57,192 nucleotides of DNA from positions 1-57,192 of the forward strand of contig NKJG01000012.1 in assembly GCA_002256395.1 (NCBI GenBank). Direction: 5' to 3'. The position numbers and the translations under genes are program-made. Under the pieces are notes generated by a model. It was given only the letters and a program-made list of their open reading frames with translations, was not told the DNA's origin and made no database searches. Source of the DNA: Bacteroidetes bacterium B1(2017). GTDB lineage: Bacteria; Bacteroidota; Bacteroidia; UKL13-3. Shown piece by piece: positions 7,476 to 16,692 of the stretch. Each line of letters starts with the position of its first letter. Position 1 is the stretch's first letter.

Positions 7476-9635
7476 TTACTTTAAGTGTTTTCTAAAAGCT
7501 GTTTCCAATTCTTTATTATTTATGGTGGTTTTTCCTCCTTTATTTTTCTGATTTTCGAAATTTAAGATGAGCAATAAGCTATTTTTTAGGGTTTCTTTCT
7601 GCTGTTTTGTTACGTTTTTGGCGTTTATTATGGTCTGAATATCCTTCAAAATAGAACCCTTAATGTTGGACAATTCCGATAATGCCTGACCAAGTCTCAG
7701 CATTTTTTGCTTATCCTTATTATCAATCTTTTCTTTTTCAAGAATATCTATTATCGAAGCGGTCAATAGTCTGGTTTCGTCTTCAAAAAACACTTTGCTG
7801 ATATTTTGTTTTGCATTGAATTTGGTCAATTCACCTGTGAGTCTTTTCTCTTTTTCTTTGATTGGAGGCGGGTCAAATCCCGTCTTCTTTACATAAACTC
7901 TGGCTTTTTGTTGAGCTTCCTTTAGGTAGGCAAGTGCTTTGTTTTCAAACGGTAAGGCTTTTTCTGGTTCGTAAAGTCTCAGGTGAAGTTCCGATTGCCA
8001 CATTTGCTCCAAAGCCATTTTTAAGAGACTCCTGGTCGATTGTTCATAGAAAGTGTTGGTTTCGGCATCATCATGGGAATGCACATATTCGGCCATTAAG
8101 GCAGCTAAAGGATCCTGGTTTGTGTTCGGATTTTCTACAGCGTGAGCGTGTTCATGTCCATGTTCCTCATGCCCGTGGTTATCCTCCTGCTCTTCTGAGT
8201 CATGGGCATGTACAAAACCCTTCATGAAGTCCCCATCTTCCTCTTCATGCGGAGCTGCTCCAATACTATTTTCAAATTCCTCTCCTAAATATTGTCCATA
8301 TCTCAACCGAAGTACTTTTTGGTCATATCCAATTTCATTGGATTCTGAATTAAACACTGCAGTTTTAATTTTACTGCGTTTTTTTATGAGCTTTTCGGTA
8401 TCAATGATTATTTGTCTCTGGCTTCTGAAGTATTCTGGTAGAATATTCATGGCCATGGTGGCTAAATTAGATTCATCTTTTGAAGCTGTGTCTTTGAAAA
8501 CCACGAAGTAAGTGTCTGATTTTGTGAAATTTGGCTCAGGATGTTTGTTGTCAATTGCAGCCCAATAATAATACAATTCATCTCCAGGGCTGAAGTTGAG
8601 TGCTTTTAAATCTATATTTTTGGAGATATTGGCAGATTGAAAATTTGTACTTCCCACTGGCCACTTTGCCTCTCTGAATTTTACATTTTCACCAGAGCCC
8701 CGGGCTACAGTAGCTACAATATAAGCTTGACTCACCTTAAAATCATCAGATATTTTTGCTGAAATTTGGATGGTTTTCGGGTCTTTCATTTGATGGATCG
8801 TATACAGATTTTTGGAAGCGGGTTCTATTTTTGGAGGATTATCGGGCAAAGCTTCAATTCTGTAAAACGCTGATTGATATATTAATGAGTCTTTTTGAAA
8901 TGCTTTGATAGAATAAAAACCGCTGTGTAATATTTGATCCTTGTGTAGGTAATTGTCTCCACTTTTGATGAATTCCAAGCTTTTACCCTTGGCATTTTCT
9001 AAAACAACTGAGACCTCTGGTGAATTATCAAATTTCACAATCCATTCAAGGTTGGAACCTACTATTACTTCCGCATTAAGGTTGGCAGTAGTTTTTTGGC
9101 TCAATCCAGTATATTTTGGAGGTGTAATTTTTAGAACGGAAGAGTTGAATTTTGGCTGTTTTACTTCCGAACTACTCGCGGTTGTCTTAAGCAAGTTTGC
9201 GATTGGCAAATTTAGGCTTTTCAGTTTTTTTGGAATAAATGAAAATCCGGAACTCAAAATGGCTACCGACAACAAAATCCAGAATGCCTTATCTAGCTTC
9301 AGTGGGAGCTGTATTTTTGTGTCCATGATTCTATCCACTTGCATAATTTCCACTACATTTAGCTCCTTTTTCTCTAATAACGAAAGGCTGTGTTCTAGCT
9401 TTGGATTGTGTTGATGAACAAATATTTTGGCAGCTTCCTTTTTATTTTTCCAAATGTTTAGATAAAAACCCAATGCAACAAATCCTAAGGTTCCACCTAA
9501 TATGGATAGCCACTTATTTTGAATAAAGTAGTTTAAAACGAAATAAGAAGCAAGGCCCACAAAAATACACTTCAGTATGTCTATCAAGAACATTCTGATG
9601 GCTATTTTGGAAACTGTATTACTTATTCTGTTCAT
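7476..9635 (-). CDS. DUF4175 family membrane protein with histidine-rich insert
   Basis: A 719-residue protein with helices at about 14-35, 42-60 and 116-136, then a long domain typical of DUF4175 proteins in Bacteroidota MoxR operons (TPPKYTGLSQKT near 171, GDELYYYWAAIDNKHPEPNF near 351). The C-terminal half is predicted helical. Residues 463-521 hold an acidic insert with 11 His, many in HxH or HGH pairs, which could bind Zn, Ni or Cu ions. The gene overlaps the BatA gene by 4 bases and is followed after one base by the last operon gene, so translation is likely coupled. The role is unknown; an envelope scaffold or chaperone-client function with the MoxR complex is inference. Confidence 0.8.
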   Translation of the reverse strand: MNRISNTVSKIAIRMFLIDILKCIFVGLASYFVLNYFIQNKWLSILGGTLGFVALGFYLNIWKNKKEAAKIFVHQHNPKLEHSLSLLEKKELNVVEIMQVDRIMDTKIQLPLKLDKAFWILLSVAILSSGFSFIPKKLKSLNLPIANLLKTTASSSEVKQPKFNSSVLKITPPKYTGLSQKTTANLNAEVIVGSNLEWIVKFDNSPEVSVVLENAKGKSLEFIKSGDNYLHKDQILHSGFYSIKAFQKDSLIYQSAFYRIEALPDNPPKIEPASKNLYTIHQMKDPKTIQISAKISDDFKVSQAYIVATVARGSGENVKFREAKWPVGSTNFQSANISKNIDLKALNFSPGDELYYYWAAIDNKHPEPNFTKSDTYFVVFKDTASKDESNLATMAMNILPEYFRSQRQIIIDTEKLIKKRSKIKTAVFNSESNEIGYDQKVLRLRYGQYLGEEFENSIGAAPHEEEDGDFMKGFVHAHDSEEQEDNHGHEEHGHEHAHAVENPNTNQDPLAALMAEYVHSHDDAETNTFYEQSTRSLLKMALEQMWQSELHLRLYEPEKALPFENKALAYLKEAQQKARVYVKKTGFDPPPIKEKEKRLTGELTKFNAKQNISKVFFEDETRLLTASIIDILEKEKIDNKDKQKMLRLGQALSELSNIKGSILKDIQTIINAKNVTKQQKETLKNSLLLILNFENQKNKGGKTTINNKELETAFRKHLK
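8062..8250 (-). other. His/Asp/Glu-rich segment of the DUF4175 gene
   Basis: Codes for residues about 463-525 of the DUF4175 protein. It contains 11 His among many Asp and Glu (…HAHDSEE…HGHEEHGHEHAHA…). It is in frame, so it is not a frameshift artefact. Such stretches commonly act as metal buffers in transporters and chaperones; here the function is unproven. Confidence 0.75.
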
Positions 9636-10783
9636 TTATTTTTTTTTAGTGAAATCCAACGCTCTGTTATTATAATTCCTAAAAGTAACAAACATAAGTA
9701 TTTGTCAATAAGTATTTTATCATTCGTTTTTTCGCTTGTATGCTCTTTAAAAATCTGCCTCAACTGTTGCTTACTCAATGGTGATTTCTGCGAGTGCAAT
9801 TGATAATGATTCAAAAGAATTTCAAGTATTTGTTCGGGTAGTTCTGCTCTGAATGCACTTCCAGCGTTTAGATTTTCATTGAGAAACACAACGTTTTTGG
9901 AAGTATTTTGACTTCCTTTTAATAAAATTATCAATTCAGCATTTTTGTATTTTTCAATTTGATCACTGATTACTATTTCTGGACTTTGATTTACGTAAAT
10001 AAATGGAAATCCATAAACTTCTTTTATGGCTTCAAAAGCTGCTTTCGCATTATTGTTTTCTGTTTGATTCGTGATATTTATGGCAACTTTTATTTCTTTT
10101 TTCTCAATAATTTCTTTCGATGGTTTGGTGCTATTATTCGTTAATTTTTTATCAGCATCTACATAAATATATTCATAGGTTGACAGAGCCTTACCTTCCT
10201 CTTTTGGGGTTTTATTGGAAAAGAAAACTTCAAAGTTTCTTGGTAAAAATAGATTTGGGTTTTCTCCTAAATTTATATCATTAGGTAAATATAGGTGAAG
10301 CCTTTTTTTTGAAAAATCTATTTTTTTATTATTTGCAATGTTTTGAATATCAGAAATATACGTTTCTTTTTCTACAAAATTGGCTTCTAATTTCTCAATG
10401 TTTTTGTTGAGATTGTCTATCCAAAATACAGGTTCTTTTTTGGTTAAAGCCTCATTTATTTCGAATTTAAAATTCTCTGTAGTTGCTTTGTCCTTTGCCA
10501 CAACATGAATTTTACCAAGTGGAGTCTCGTTATTTTCTCCTAATTTATCTAATAGAGGTTTGGCAATTATTAAAACTAATAATCCAATGGCTAAAATCCT
10601 TAGAATCAATAGTAACCAATCATCAAACCTGAATCCTTTGGCTTTTAGTTTTTGGCTTTCTACCAACCATTTCATAGCTGCCCAATCCACATTTTTAGCT
10701 TGTTTTTGATTCCAAAAGTGAATCAAAATTGGGGCAGCTATAGCAGCTAATCCCCAAAGAACATTTGGGTTTATTAGCTCCAT
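9632..10783 (-). CDS. BatA-domain membrane protein
   Basis: A 383-residue protein beginning with the aerotolerance (BatA) N-terminal domain: a first helix (NVLWGLAAIAAPILIHFW, about 7-24), the WAAMKWL motif and a second helix (about 58-80). A long extracytoplasmic middle follows and a third helix lies near the C-terminus (about 363-378). No vWA metal-binding motif is present, so it is the BatA-like anchor and not a full vWA BatA/BatB. It overlaps the DUF58 gene by 10 bases and the DUF4175 gene by 4 bases, which indicates translational coupling in one operon. Probably part of a MoxR-driven envelope complex. Confidence 0.8.
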   Translation of the reverse strand: MELINPNVLWGLAAIAAPILIHFWNQKQAKNVDWAAMKWLVESQKLKAKGFRFDDWLLLILRILAIGLLVLIIAKPLLDKLGENNETPLGKIHVVAKDKATTENFKFEINEALTKKEPVFWIDNLNKNIEKLEANFVEKETYISDIQNIANNKKIDFSKKRLHLYLPNDINLGENPNLFLPRNFEVFFSNKTPKEEGKALSTYEYIYVDADKKLTNNSTKPSKEIIEKKEIKVAINITNQTENNNAKAAFEAIKEVYGFPFIYVNQSPEIVISDQIEKYKNAELIILLKGSQNTSKNVVFLNENLNAGSAFRAELPEQILEILLNHYQLHSQKSPLSKQQLRQIFKEHTSEKTNDKILIDKYLCLLLLGIIITERWISLKKNK

Positions 10784-11640
10784 TTTAATTTTTTGAGAGA
10801 GTTTTTCAGTACTTCAGCTATTGGGTCATTGAGTTGACACCTGTAAAAATGGACATTTTCAATTTTTAGCTCATTTTCAAAATCATCTAGGTAACCATGA
10901 AAGGATTTCAGATATGCGTTTTTTGTTTCCTCAGGACTTAATTCTATACTTTTTCCAGTTTCTAAGTCTTTAAATTTGATAACTTCATCCCATTCAAAGC
11001 TAACTTCTTTTTCACCAAGAATTTGAAAGAGTAAAAGTTGTTTTCCAGGCCTCGACCATAGATTCACGAGCTGATAAAACTCACTGTTTGTCTGAAAAAA
11101 GTCGGAGGCGAATATCAACAATTCTTTATTTTTTGATTGAAATTCAGGAAAATTTATTTTCTCAAAATTCCAATTTCCTTCTGCTTTAGCATTTTCTAGT
11201 CCATAAAGTATTTTTTGAAAACTTTGTTTGCCTTGGCTAGCCAACAATTCCAGTTTGCCGTTTTTTAAGCCAAAAAGATTCATGTCGTCACTCTGCTTAA
11301 AGCCCAGATATGCGAAAGATGCGAGTAATATTTTGGCAAAATATAGCCGAGAAACGCCCTTTTCTTCATAGTTCATCGAGCCAGATAGGTCAATAATGAA
11401 GTTGATAGTGAGTGTACTTTCAGTGGCTGATTCTCTTACCTGGTGTTTTTCAGTACGGGCAAACAGCTTCCAGTCTATACTTTTTGGGTCGTCACCCGGT
11501 CTGTAATGTCGGTATTGTTCAAACTCTGCCCCAGTGCCTGACCTTTTGCTATTATGAAGCCCAAGCACTACCTGATCACTCACCAATTTGGCAGCGAGCT
11601 GTAGGTTATTGACTTTTTTTAGGTCTTGGGCTAAAGACAT
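10774..11640 (-). CDS. DUF58 domain protein (vWA-like partner of MoxR)
   Basis: A 288-residue soluble protein with the DUF58 signature YRPGDDPKSIDWKLFART at about 46-63 and a vWA metal-site motif DLSGS at 84-88. DUF58 proteins are the standard partners of MoxR AAA+ ATPases and are thought to present clients or metal ions to them. Here it follows moxR by 23 bases and overlaps the BatA gene. Length and motif spacing are normal and the ATG start at 11638-11640 agrees with homologues (MSLAQDLKKV). Confidence 0.88.
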   Translation of the reverse strand: MSLAQDLKKVNNLQLAAKLVSDQVVLGLHNSKRSGTGAEFEQYRHYRPGDDPKSIDWKLFARTEKHQVRESATESTLTINFIIDLSGSMNYEEKGVSRLYFAKILLASFAYLGFKQSDDMNLFGLKNGKLELLASQGKQSFQKILYGLENAKAEGNWNFEKINFPEFQSKNKELLIFASDFFQTNSEFYQLVNLWSRPGKQLLLFQILGEKEVSFEWDEVIKFKDLETGKSIELSPEETKNAYLKSFHGYLDDFENELKIENVHFYRCQLNDPIAEVLKNSLKKLKWS

Positions 11641-11663
11641 GCGTAGCTTATTTGAAAGTTTTT

Positions 11664-12635
11664 TTATGATTTCAATAAACTTTTTATGACATCATCGGTG
11701 CTTATTCCTTCGGCTTCAGCACGAAAGTTTAGCGAAATTCTATGTCTTAAAACTGGATATGCCAGCGTATGAATGTCTTCGGGAATTACCGAAAATCTAC
11801 CTTTTATCACAGCCCTGGCTTTGGCACAAAGTATCAATGCCTGGCCCGCTCGAGGTCCAGCACCCCATTCACACCATTTTTTTACAAACTCTGAAGTAGA
11901 ATTCTGTGGTCGCGAATTTCTTACTAGGTTATTTACTTCCACTATCAAGCTGTCGTCTATATGAACTTGGCGAGTGAGATTTTGTAAGGATATAATATCC
12001 AATGCGTTAAATACACTGTTAATCGTATTTTTTTTCACAGCAGTCGTAGACTTTAACACTTCCAATTCTTCTGTTTCAGAAGGATAATAGAGTTTTATAA
12101 ACAACAAAAATCTGTCTAATTGAGCTTCAGGCAAGGGGTAGGTTCCAGATTGCTCAATTGGATTTTGGGTAGCGATAATCAAAAATGGCTTGTCTAAATC
12201 ATAATTTACTCCACCGTATGTCACTTTATATTCTTGCATAGCTTCCAATAAGGCAGCTTGAGTTTTAGGTGGCGTACGGTTTATTTCGTCTGCTAGAACT
12301 ATGTTGGCAAACAAAGGGCCTTTGTTGAATTTGAAGAATTTCTTTCCAGTTTCGTGGTCTTCTTCCAATATCTCGGTTCCAATAATATCGCCTGGCATAA
12401 GATCGGGCGTGAATTGGATTCTTTTGAATTCCATCTCTAAAGCCTCAGATATCGTCTTTACCATCAATGTTTTTGCTAATCCTGGAACACCTTCGAGCAG
12501 GCAATGTCCCCCTGCCAAAAAAGCGATTAAGATTTCCTCAATAACTTCGTTTTGCCCAACTATTACCTTGGCAATTTCTTTTTTTAAGAGTGGCAATTTC
12601 TCTACCAGCGATTTGTATTGTTCTTTGGTTTCCAA
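11664..12635 (-). CDS. moxR: MoxR family AAA+ ATPase
   Basis: A 323-residue ATPase. Walker A is GVPGLAKT at 49-56, Walker B is IVLADE at 112-117, and the MoxR signature EINRTPPKTQAALLEAMQE follows at once. Family members act as cytoplasmic chaperone-like ATPases that activate or insert cofactors into partner complexes, usually with a vWA protein. The start has to be the TTG at 12633-12635: an in-frame stop is three codons upstream and the next Met lies past Walker A. It is 6 bases after the DUF4159 gene, so it is the second gene of this operon. Confidence 0.92.
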   Translation of the reverse strand: METKEQYKSLVEKLPLLKKEIAKVIVGQNEVIEEILIAFLAGGHCLLEGVPGLAKTLMVKTISEALEMEFKRIQFTPDLMPGDIIGTEILEEDHETGKKFFKFNKGPLFANIVLADEINRTPPKTQAALLEAMQEYKVTYGGVNYDLDKPFLIIATQNPIEQSGTYPLPEAQLDRFLLFIKLYYPSETEELEVLKSTTAVKKNTINSVFNALDIISLQNLTRQVHIDDSLIVEVNNLVRNSRPQNSTSEFVKKWCEWGAGPRAGQALILCAKARAVIKGRFSVIPEDIHTLAYPVLRHRISLNFRAEAEGISTDDVIKSLLKS

Positions 12636-12641
12636 TTTATT

Positions 12642-13256
12642 CTAATGTGTTAATGCATAGTTGATAATATTCACACCAAACTTGGTGTTGTCTTCGGCCA
12701 GCCAGCGTTTGTTGCGAAAATCATAGTCCCATTCGCAGCCGTAGTCTTTGTTTGAGTATAAAATTCCTATTCTTCCGTTTACCGTTACTGCTTTTAGATA
12801 ATCATGAACGAGGTCGTCACCCCAGCCATTGAGCTCAAAACTTGTGGTAGGAGGGCCTTCAAATTCAAAGAAAGAATGGTAGATTGGATGCGTATTTGGG
12901 ATTTTCTGCAAGGCTTTTTGTCCAAAAACTCTCCCGATTTCCTGCTCAAACGATTTTGCAAAAAGTCCATCGATATCATGGTTGCAATCATCCACAAAAA
13001 GAAATCCTCCATTTTGAATGTAGCGATGCAGGTTATCTCTTTCCATACTCGAAAATTCTACTAATTTGTGACCACTTAAATAACAGATTGGACTTCGGAA
13101 TAGGTTTTTATCAGTCAGAAAAATGGTTCGTTCTTTTTCGTCTATTGGAATGGTTGTATATTCGACAAGCGAATTCAAGATATTACTAGGCATACGTTGG
13201 TCAGTATCCCAGTCGCCAGAGTTATATTGAATACGTGTAAAAACGAAAGGTTTCAA
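12642..13256 (-). CDS. DUF4159 family protein
   Basis: A 204-residue protein carrying the DUF4159 pattern: YNSGDWDTDQRMPSNILNSL at about residues 11-30, GGFLFVDDCNH near 93, and a conserved GCEWDYDF near the C-terminus. The fold is related to class I glutamine amidotransferases, but the function is unknown. It begins with TTG at 13254-13256; there is no in-frame ATG upstream before a stop. It heads the operon DUF4159-moxR-DUF58-BatA-DUF4175-membrane protein, the order commonly seen in Bacteroidota. Confidence 0.82.
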   Translation of the reverse strand: MKPFVFTRIQYNSGDWDTDQRMPSNILNSLVEYTTIPIDEKERTIFLTDKNLFRSPICYLSGHKLVEFSSMERDNLHRYIQNGGFLFVDDCNHDIDGLFAKSFEQEIGRVFGQKALQKIPNTHPIYHSFFEFEGPPTTSFELNGWGDDLVHDYLKAVTVNGRIGILYSNKDYGCEWDYDFRNKRWLAEDNTKFGVNIINYALTH

Positions 13257-13414
13257 GTTTGCTTTTTCAGATGAATTAAAAAACCACTAAACTTAATAAA
13301 AAAGGCTTATTTAACCTTCAAAAACTTGACGAATGGAGATTAAATGACGACAAATTATATTTTTTGTTGCTTTTTTAATAAAAAGAAAATTTATGCTTTC
13401 AGCTAAAATAAATT

Positions 13415-14791
13415 TTAGTTGGATACAAACGGCGTTAAACTATCATAATGGTGAAGCCTATCCATGAAGTTTACTTTGTAATGGTTTGCATCTATTACAT
13501 CGGCGGTTATGGTATTATTAATTATTTGAAGTGTTTTTTTCAAAAGCGTTTCATTGAGATTTCCGATTGGATAATATGGCAAAACATCATCTTGAACCAC
13601 ATAATTCGGGATAAATCCTTCTTTTCTTGCATAAATAGCTTCTCCTCTTGAGTTTTCCAAGGTTGAATAGGCAGGCATAAGAACCAAAGGTAGTTGGCCA
13701 GTTTCATCTGTTATGATGGTCGAAATTACGCTTTTACCCATGGTATTGTCTCCAATTAAAATCACCTCCATATGCGGTTTTAGGCAGTTTATTACCAATT
13801 CAGATGAAGAAGCCGTTGATTTTGAGGTTATTACGAAAACTCTGTTGAGCGTATTTAAATTAAAAGTTTCATTTGTCCAGTTTCTTCCGTCTTTATTTCC
13901 ATCAGGTTTGCTTTGAGCCTCGAGTGTTTGGTTTTTATTCATGTGTCCTCCAAACATTTTCTCATTTGGATTTAGATTTTTAACAATCAAAGAACCTACA
14001 ACTTCTGCATTTGGTGTAAATCCTCCTGGATTGAATCTTAAATCGAGTATGAAATCATCTATTTTCTGGTTTTTGAAATAGCCAAAAACGGCTCTGAGTT
14101 CTGGGTCGATCTCATGGAGAAATTGTGTGAAAGCCAAATAACCAATTTTTTGTTTTCCAGTTTCGATTACCCTAAAGTCATAAATGGGTTTTACTTTGTA
14201 GCCAGTTTTTGCGATATTGGCATTTTTGATTTCGTTTGAAGTATTTAGCCAGGTTATGTCGATATTCGGCTGGGCTAAAAGTGTCAAAATATTATTTTCA
14301 GTAATCGTATTTCCATTAATTTTCTGGATAATATCTGCCCTGTACAGCCCCGCTTTTTCTGCTGGGCTATTTTGTGCTACCAATGAAATCGCCAGAAATA
14401 TTTGGTCTTTTAATGGGTCTGGTTTAAAAGTTTTGTATCTAAATCCGTATCCTACTGGTGTGCCCAACCAAAAGTTCAAAACGTCGTTTTTGTCACTCTT
14501 CATATATGAAAACCAATCTTGATTATCATTTATGAGCGATTTGTAATATTTGATTGGTTCTAAGTACTTATCAGTTTTGGCTTCTGCTGGCATGGCCTCT
14601 TCCCATAGATAATACTTTTTCATTTGCGAATAAATCCAGTTGTTTTCTTTTAGAAATTTAGATGGAACTATTGTAGTGGTAGAATCCTTAGGGTTGTTGT
14701 TTATGGGGTTAATATCTATGGGTTTTCTACTGCAAGAAAAATTTCCAAGCAGCAAAATCGCACATAGAACTATTATAAAATTGCGGTGCAT
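13415..14791 (-). CDS. S41 family serine protease, lipoprotein
   Basis: A 458-residue C-terminal-processing-type protease. The N-terminus is a lipoprotein signal with the modified Cys at residue 20 (LLLGNFSC). A PDZ domain covers about 130-180 (NSPAEKAGLYRADIIQKING). The catalytic Ser is S328 in TASSSEL and the general base is K353 in TMGKS; the 25-residue spacing equals that of E. coli Tsp (S430/K455). It is likely anchored in the envelope and trims exported or misfolded proteins. It starts 4 bases after the GH5 gene, so the two are cotranscribed and the protease may mature the secreted glycanase; that last point is inference. Confidence 0.88.
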   Translation of the reverse strand: MHRNFIIVLCAILLLGNFSCSRKPIDINPINNNPKDSTTTIVPSKFLKENNWIYSQMKKYYLWEEAMPAEAKTDKYLEPIKYYKSLINDNQDWFSYMKSDKNDVLNFWLGTPVGYGFRYKTFKPDPLKDQIFLAISLVAQNSPAEKAGLYRADIIQKINGNTITENNILTLLAQPNIDITWLNTSNEIKNANIAKTGYKVKPIYDFRVIETGKQKIGYLAFTQFLHEIDPELRAVFGYFKNQKIDDFILDLRFNPGGFTPNAEVVGSLIVKNLNPNEKMFGGHMNKNQTLEAQSKPDGNKDGRNWTNETFNLNTLNRVFVITSKSTASSSELVINCLKPHMEVILIGDNTMGKSVISTIITDETGQLPLVLMPAYSTLENSRGEAIYARKEGFIPNYVVQDDVLPYYPIGNLNETLLKKTLQIINNTITADVIDANHYKVNFMDRLHHYDSLTPFVSN

Positions 14792-14795
14792 TTAA

Positions 14796-16517
14796 TTATA
14801 TTTTCAACAGTTTATAGCTCTCTGGTTCTTTCGAACCTAAAAGGTACAAATAATATACGCCTTTTGGAAGTAATTTGAGGTCAAGTTTTGTAGATTTTAG
14901 GTTTGAAATGTCTTTTTGGAGAATTTTTCGACCAAGCTGGTCGTAAATATGAAGTAGGTAAAAGTCTTGAATTTCGCTTAGGTGTAGTTCGTCAGAAACT
15001 GGATTTGGAAAAACTTTGACTTTATTTTCGCTAGAAATTGATAATAAAACACTTGATGTGTCTTGAACTTCTTCAACTTTGATATTTTTTAAGGATACGT
15101 TTCCAGTTTTAAGACCAAGATCAAAAACTATTCTTGCTTTGGGATCGTCAGGTGAGGTCATTACAAAACTATAGGTAAATTTGGTCTCGTTACTAGTCAA
15201 GGTGAAACCTTTGTAGCTTGAATACGCACTGTAAGTACCAGAAGCTTGACCAATATAGTTGGTTATGCCTAAATCGGTATCAGATTTTGCCTCAAATCGC
15301 ACTAAGTATCTTTTCCCTTTTTTTAGCGGGATGTCATTTTTTACAAATTGTACATGCCATCCCTCAGTGGAAGATTTCTTAATTTCAATGTTTGCAGAGT
15401 TTTCCTTAATTACGAGGTTTGCAGTAGCTGAAGGTTGAAGGTATAAGTTCCAATTGTTGGTATTTGTGGTGAAGTTACTTTCGTAAATAGTGTTGGTTTT
15501 GATTTCTTTTGCGGCTGAAATTGGATTTCGGACCAAAGCGTCCAATAGAGGTTGTAGATATTGGCCAGTTGAGGGATTGTAAATTCCGAAACCTGCACTA
15601 AATTCCCAATAAGCCCAGCTAAAACCTTGTTGTTCAAACCATCGGGCGAGGTAATTACTCCAAAGTACCCTACTTTCTAAGTCGGCTTTTGAAAACGCTC
15701 CAAATTCTCCTATATGAATCGGAAGGTTATTTTGATTGCCAAATTCCTTTAAGTATTTAAATTGTCCAATTATTTCGTCCCTTTCTAAGTTAGTGTTTTC
15801 CCATTTTGTACCCAGCCATGGGGTAGAGCCATCTACCCAGTCGGCCCCTTGGTGTGTAAAATTGAAAGGGTCGTAATAGTGTATAGTAAGTATGATGTTG
15901 TCGTCGGCAGGTATTTTGAGCGATGAAACACCCGCAAGTCCACCCCAATTTGAGGTTCCTATTAAAACTGCCCTAGTTTTGTTGGTTTTACGAATGGCAG
16001 AAAGTGCTTCTGCAAAAAAAGTGTTCCATTTATCTGGCGTGAGGTTAGTGTTTGGTTCGTTCATGACTTCAAACAGCAAGTTTGAATCATAATCTTTAAA
16101 AAAGGTGGCTATTTGAGTCCATTGACTTAAAAACTTCGCTTTTTGGGCATCTGGATTTGCAAATATGGCCTCATGGTGGTGCATGTTTATTATTACCAAA
16201 AGATTTTCTTTTTTTGCCAAATCCACAACAGTTTTAATTCTTTCTAAAAAATTAGCATTAATGGTGAAAGGTTCAGTTTGTTGGCATCTTGCGGCTACAT
16301 CCCATCTGATTGGAATTCTTACATGATTAAATCCCAAGGACGAAATTCGCTTGAAATAATCATCTTTAAATGGATTTCCCCATTCGGTTTCTGACGGTGC
16401 CTCAAACATATTCCCCATGTTTATTCCTTTTCCTAGTTTTTTGTTGAGGTCATGTATGGGTGATTGAGCTGTGGCCATATGAAAGTACAGGACGAATAAC
16501 ACTAGGATTTTGTACAT
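14796..16517 (-). CDS. GH5 family secreted glycanase with CBM and type IX secretion domain
   Basis: A 573-residue exported enzyme. After a signal peptide (to about residue 18), residues about 25-335 form a GH5 (cellulase A) barrel: the acid/base is E154 in MNEP and the nucleophile is E271 in IGEFGAF, with the supporting NMHHHEA at 111-117. Residues about 345-490 look like a CBM4/9-type beta-sandwich. Residues about 505-573 are a T9SS type A sorting domain (VFPNPVSDEL… through …LPKGVYYLYL), which would route it to the cell surface. The GH5 class covers endoglucanases, mannanases and others, so substrate is open. Confidence 0.9.
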   Translation of the reverse strand: MYKILVLFVLYFHMATAQSPIHDLNKKLGKGINMGNMFEAPSETEWGNPFKDDYFKRISSLGFNHVRIPIRWDVAARCQQTEPFTINANFLERIKTVVDLAKKENLLVIINMHHHEAIFANPDAQKAKFLSQWTQIATFFKDYDSNLLFEVMNEPNTNLTPDKWNTFFAEALSAIRKTNKTRAVLIGTSNWGGLAGVSSLKIPADDNIILTIHYYDPFNFTHQGADWVDGSTPWLGTKWENTNLERDEIIGQFKYLKEFGNQNNLPIHIGEFGAFSKADLESRVLWSNYLARWFEQQGFSWAYWEFSAGFGIYNPSTGQYLQPLLDALVRNPISAAKEIKTNTIYESNFTTNTNNWNLYLQPSATANLVIKENSANIEIKKSSTEGWHVQFVKNDIPLKKGKRYLVRFEAKSDTDLGITNYIGQASGTYSAYSSYKGFTLTSNETKFTYSFVMTSPDDPKARIVFDLGLKTGNVSLKNIKVEEVQDTSSVLLSISSENKVKVFPNPVSDELHLSEIQDFYLLHIYDQLGRKILQKDISNLKSTKLDLKLLPKGVYYLYLLGSKEPESYKLLKI

Positions 16518-16538
16518 CTTATGCTTTTATTTTGTTTA

Positions 16539-16546
16539 CAAAAATA
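16539..16546 (-). promoter_or_regulatory. Possible -7 box for the GH5-S41 operon
   Basis: On the minus strand this reads TATTTTTG, matching TAnnTTTG, 22 bases upstream of the GH5 ATG. No good -33 element is visible at the expected distance, so support is partial. Confidence 0.3.
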
Positions 16547-16638
16547 TTCATATTGTTGGTTAGTTGTTTGGTTCTTTTTTGAATTAAATGATCAAATTAA
16601 TTTTAATTATGCCATTAGAATAGTTTTTGGGGAACAAA

Positions 16639-16668
16639 AAAGGCAAGACTTCAAGGAGTCTTGCCTTT
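16639..16668. terminator. Terminator after the first TldD-TldE pair
   Basis: Twelve-base arms (AAAGGCAAGACT / AGTCTTGCCTTT) around a six-base loop, followed on the minus strand by a T-run. It lies 25 bases past the TldE stop and upstream of the GH5 promoter region. Confidence 0.88.
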
Positions 16669-16692
16669 AATGAAACATATTTTTTGCGTTTC

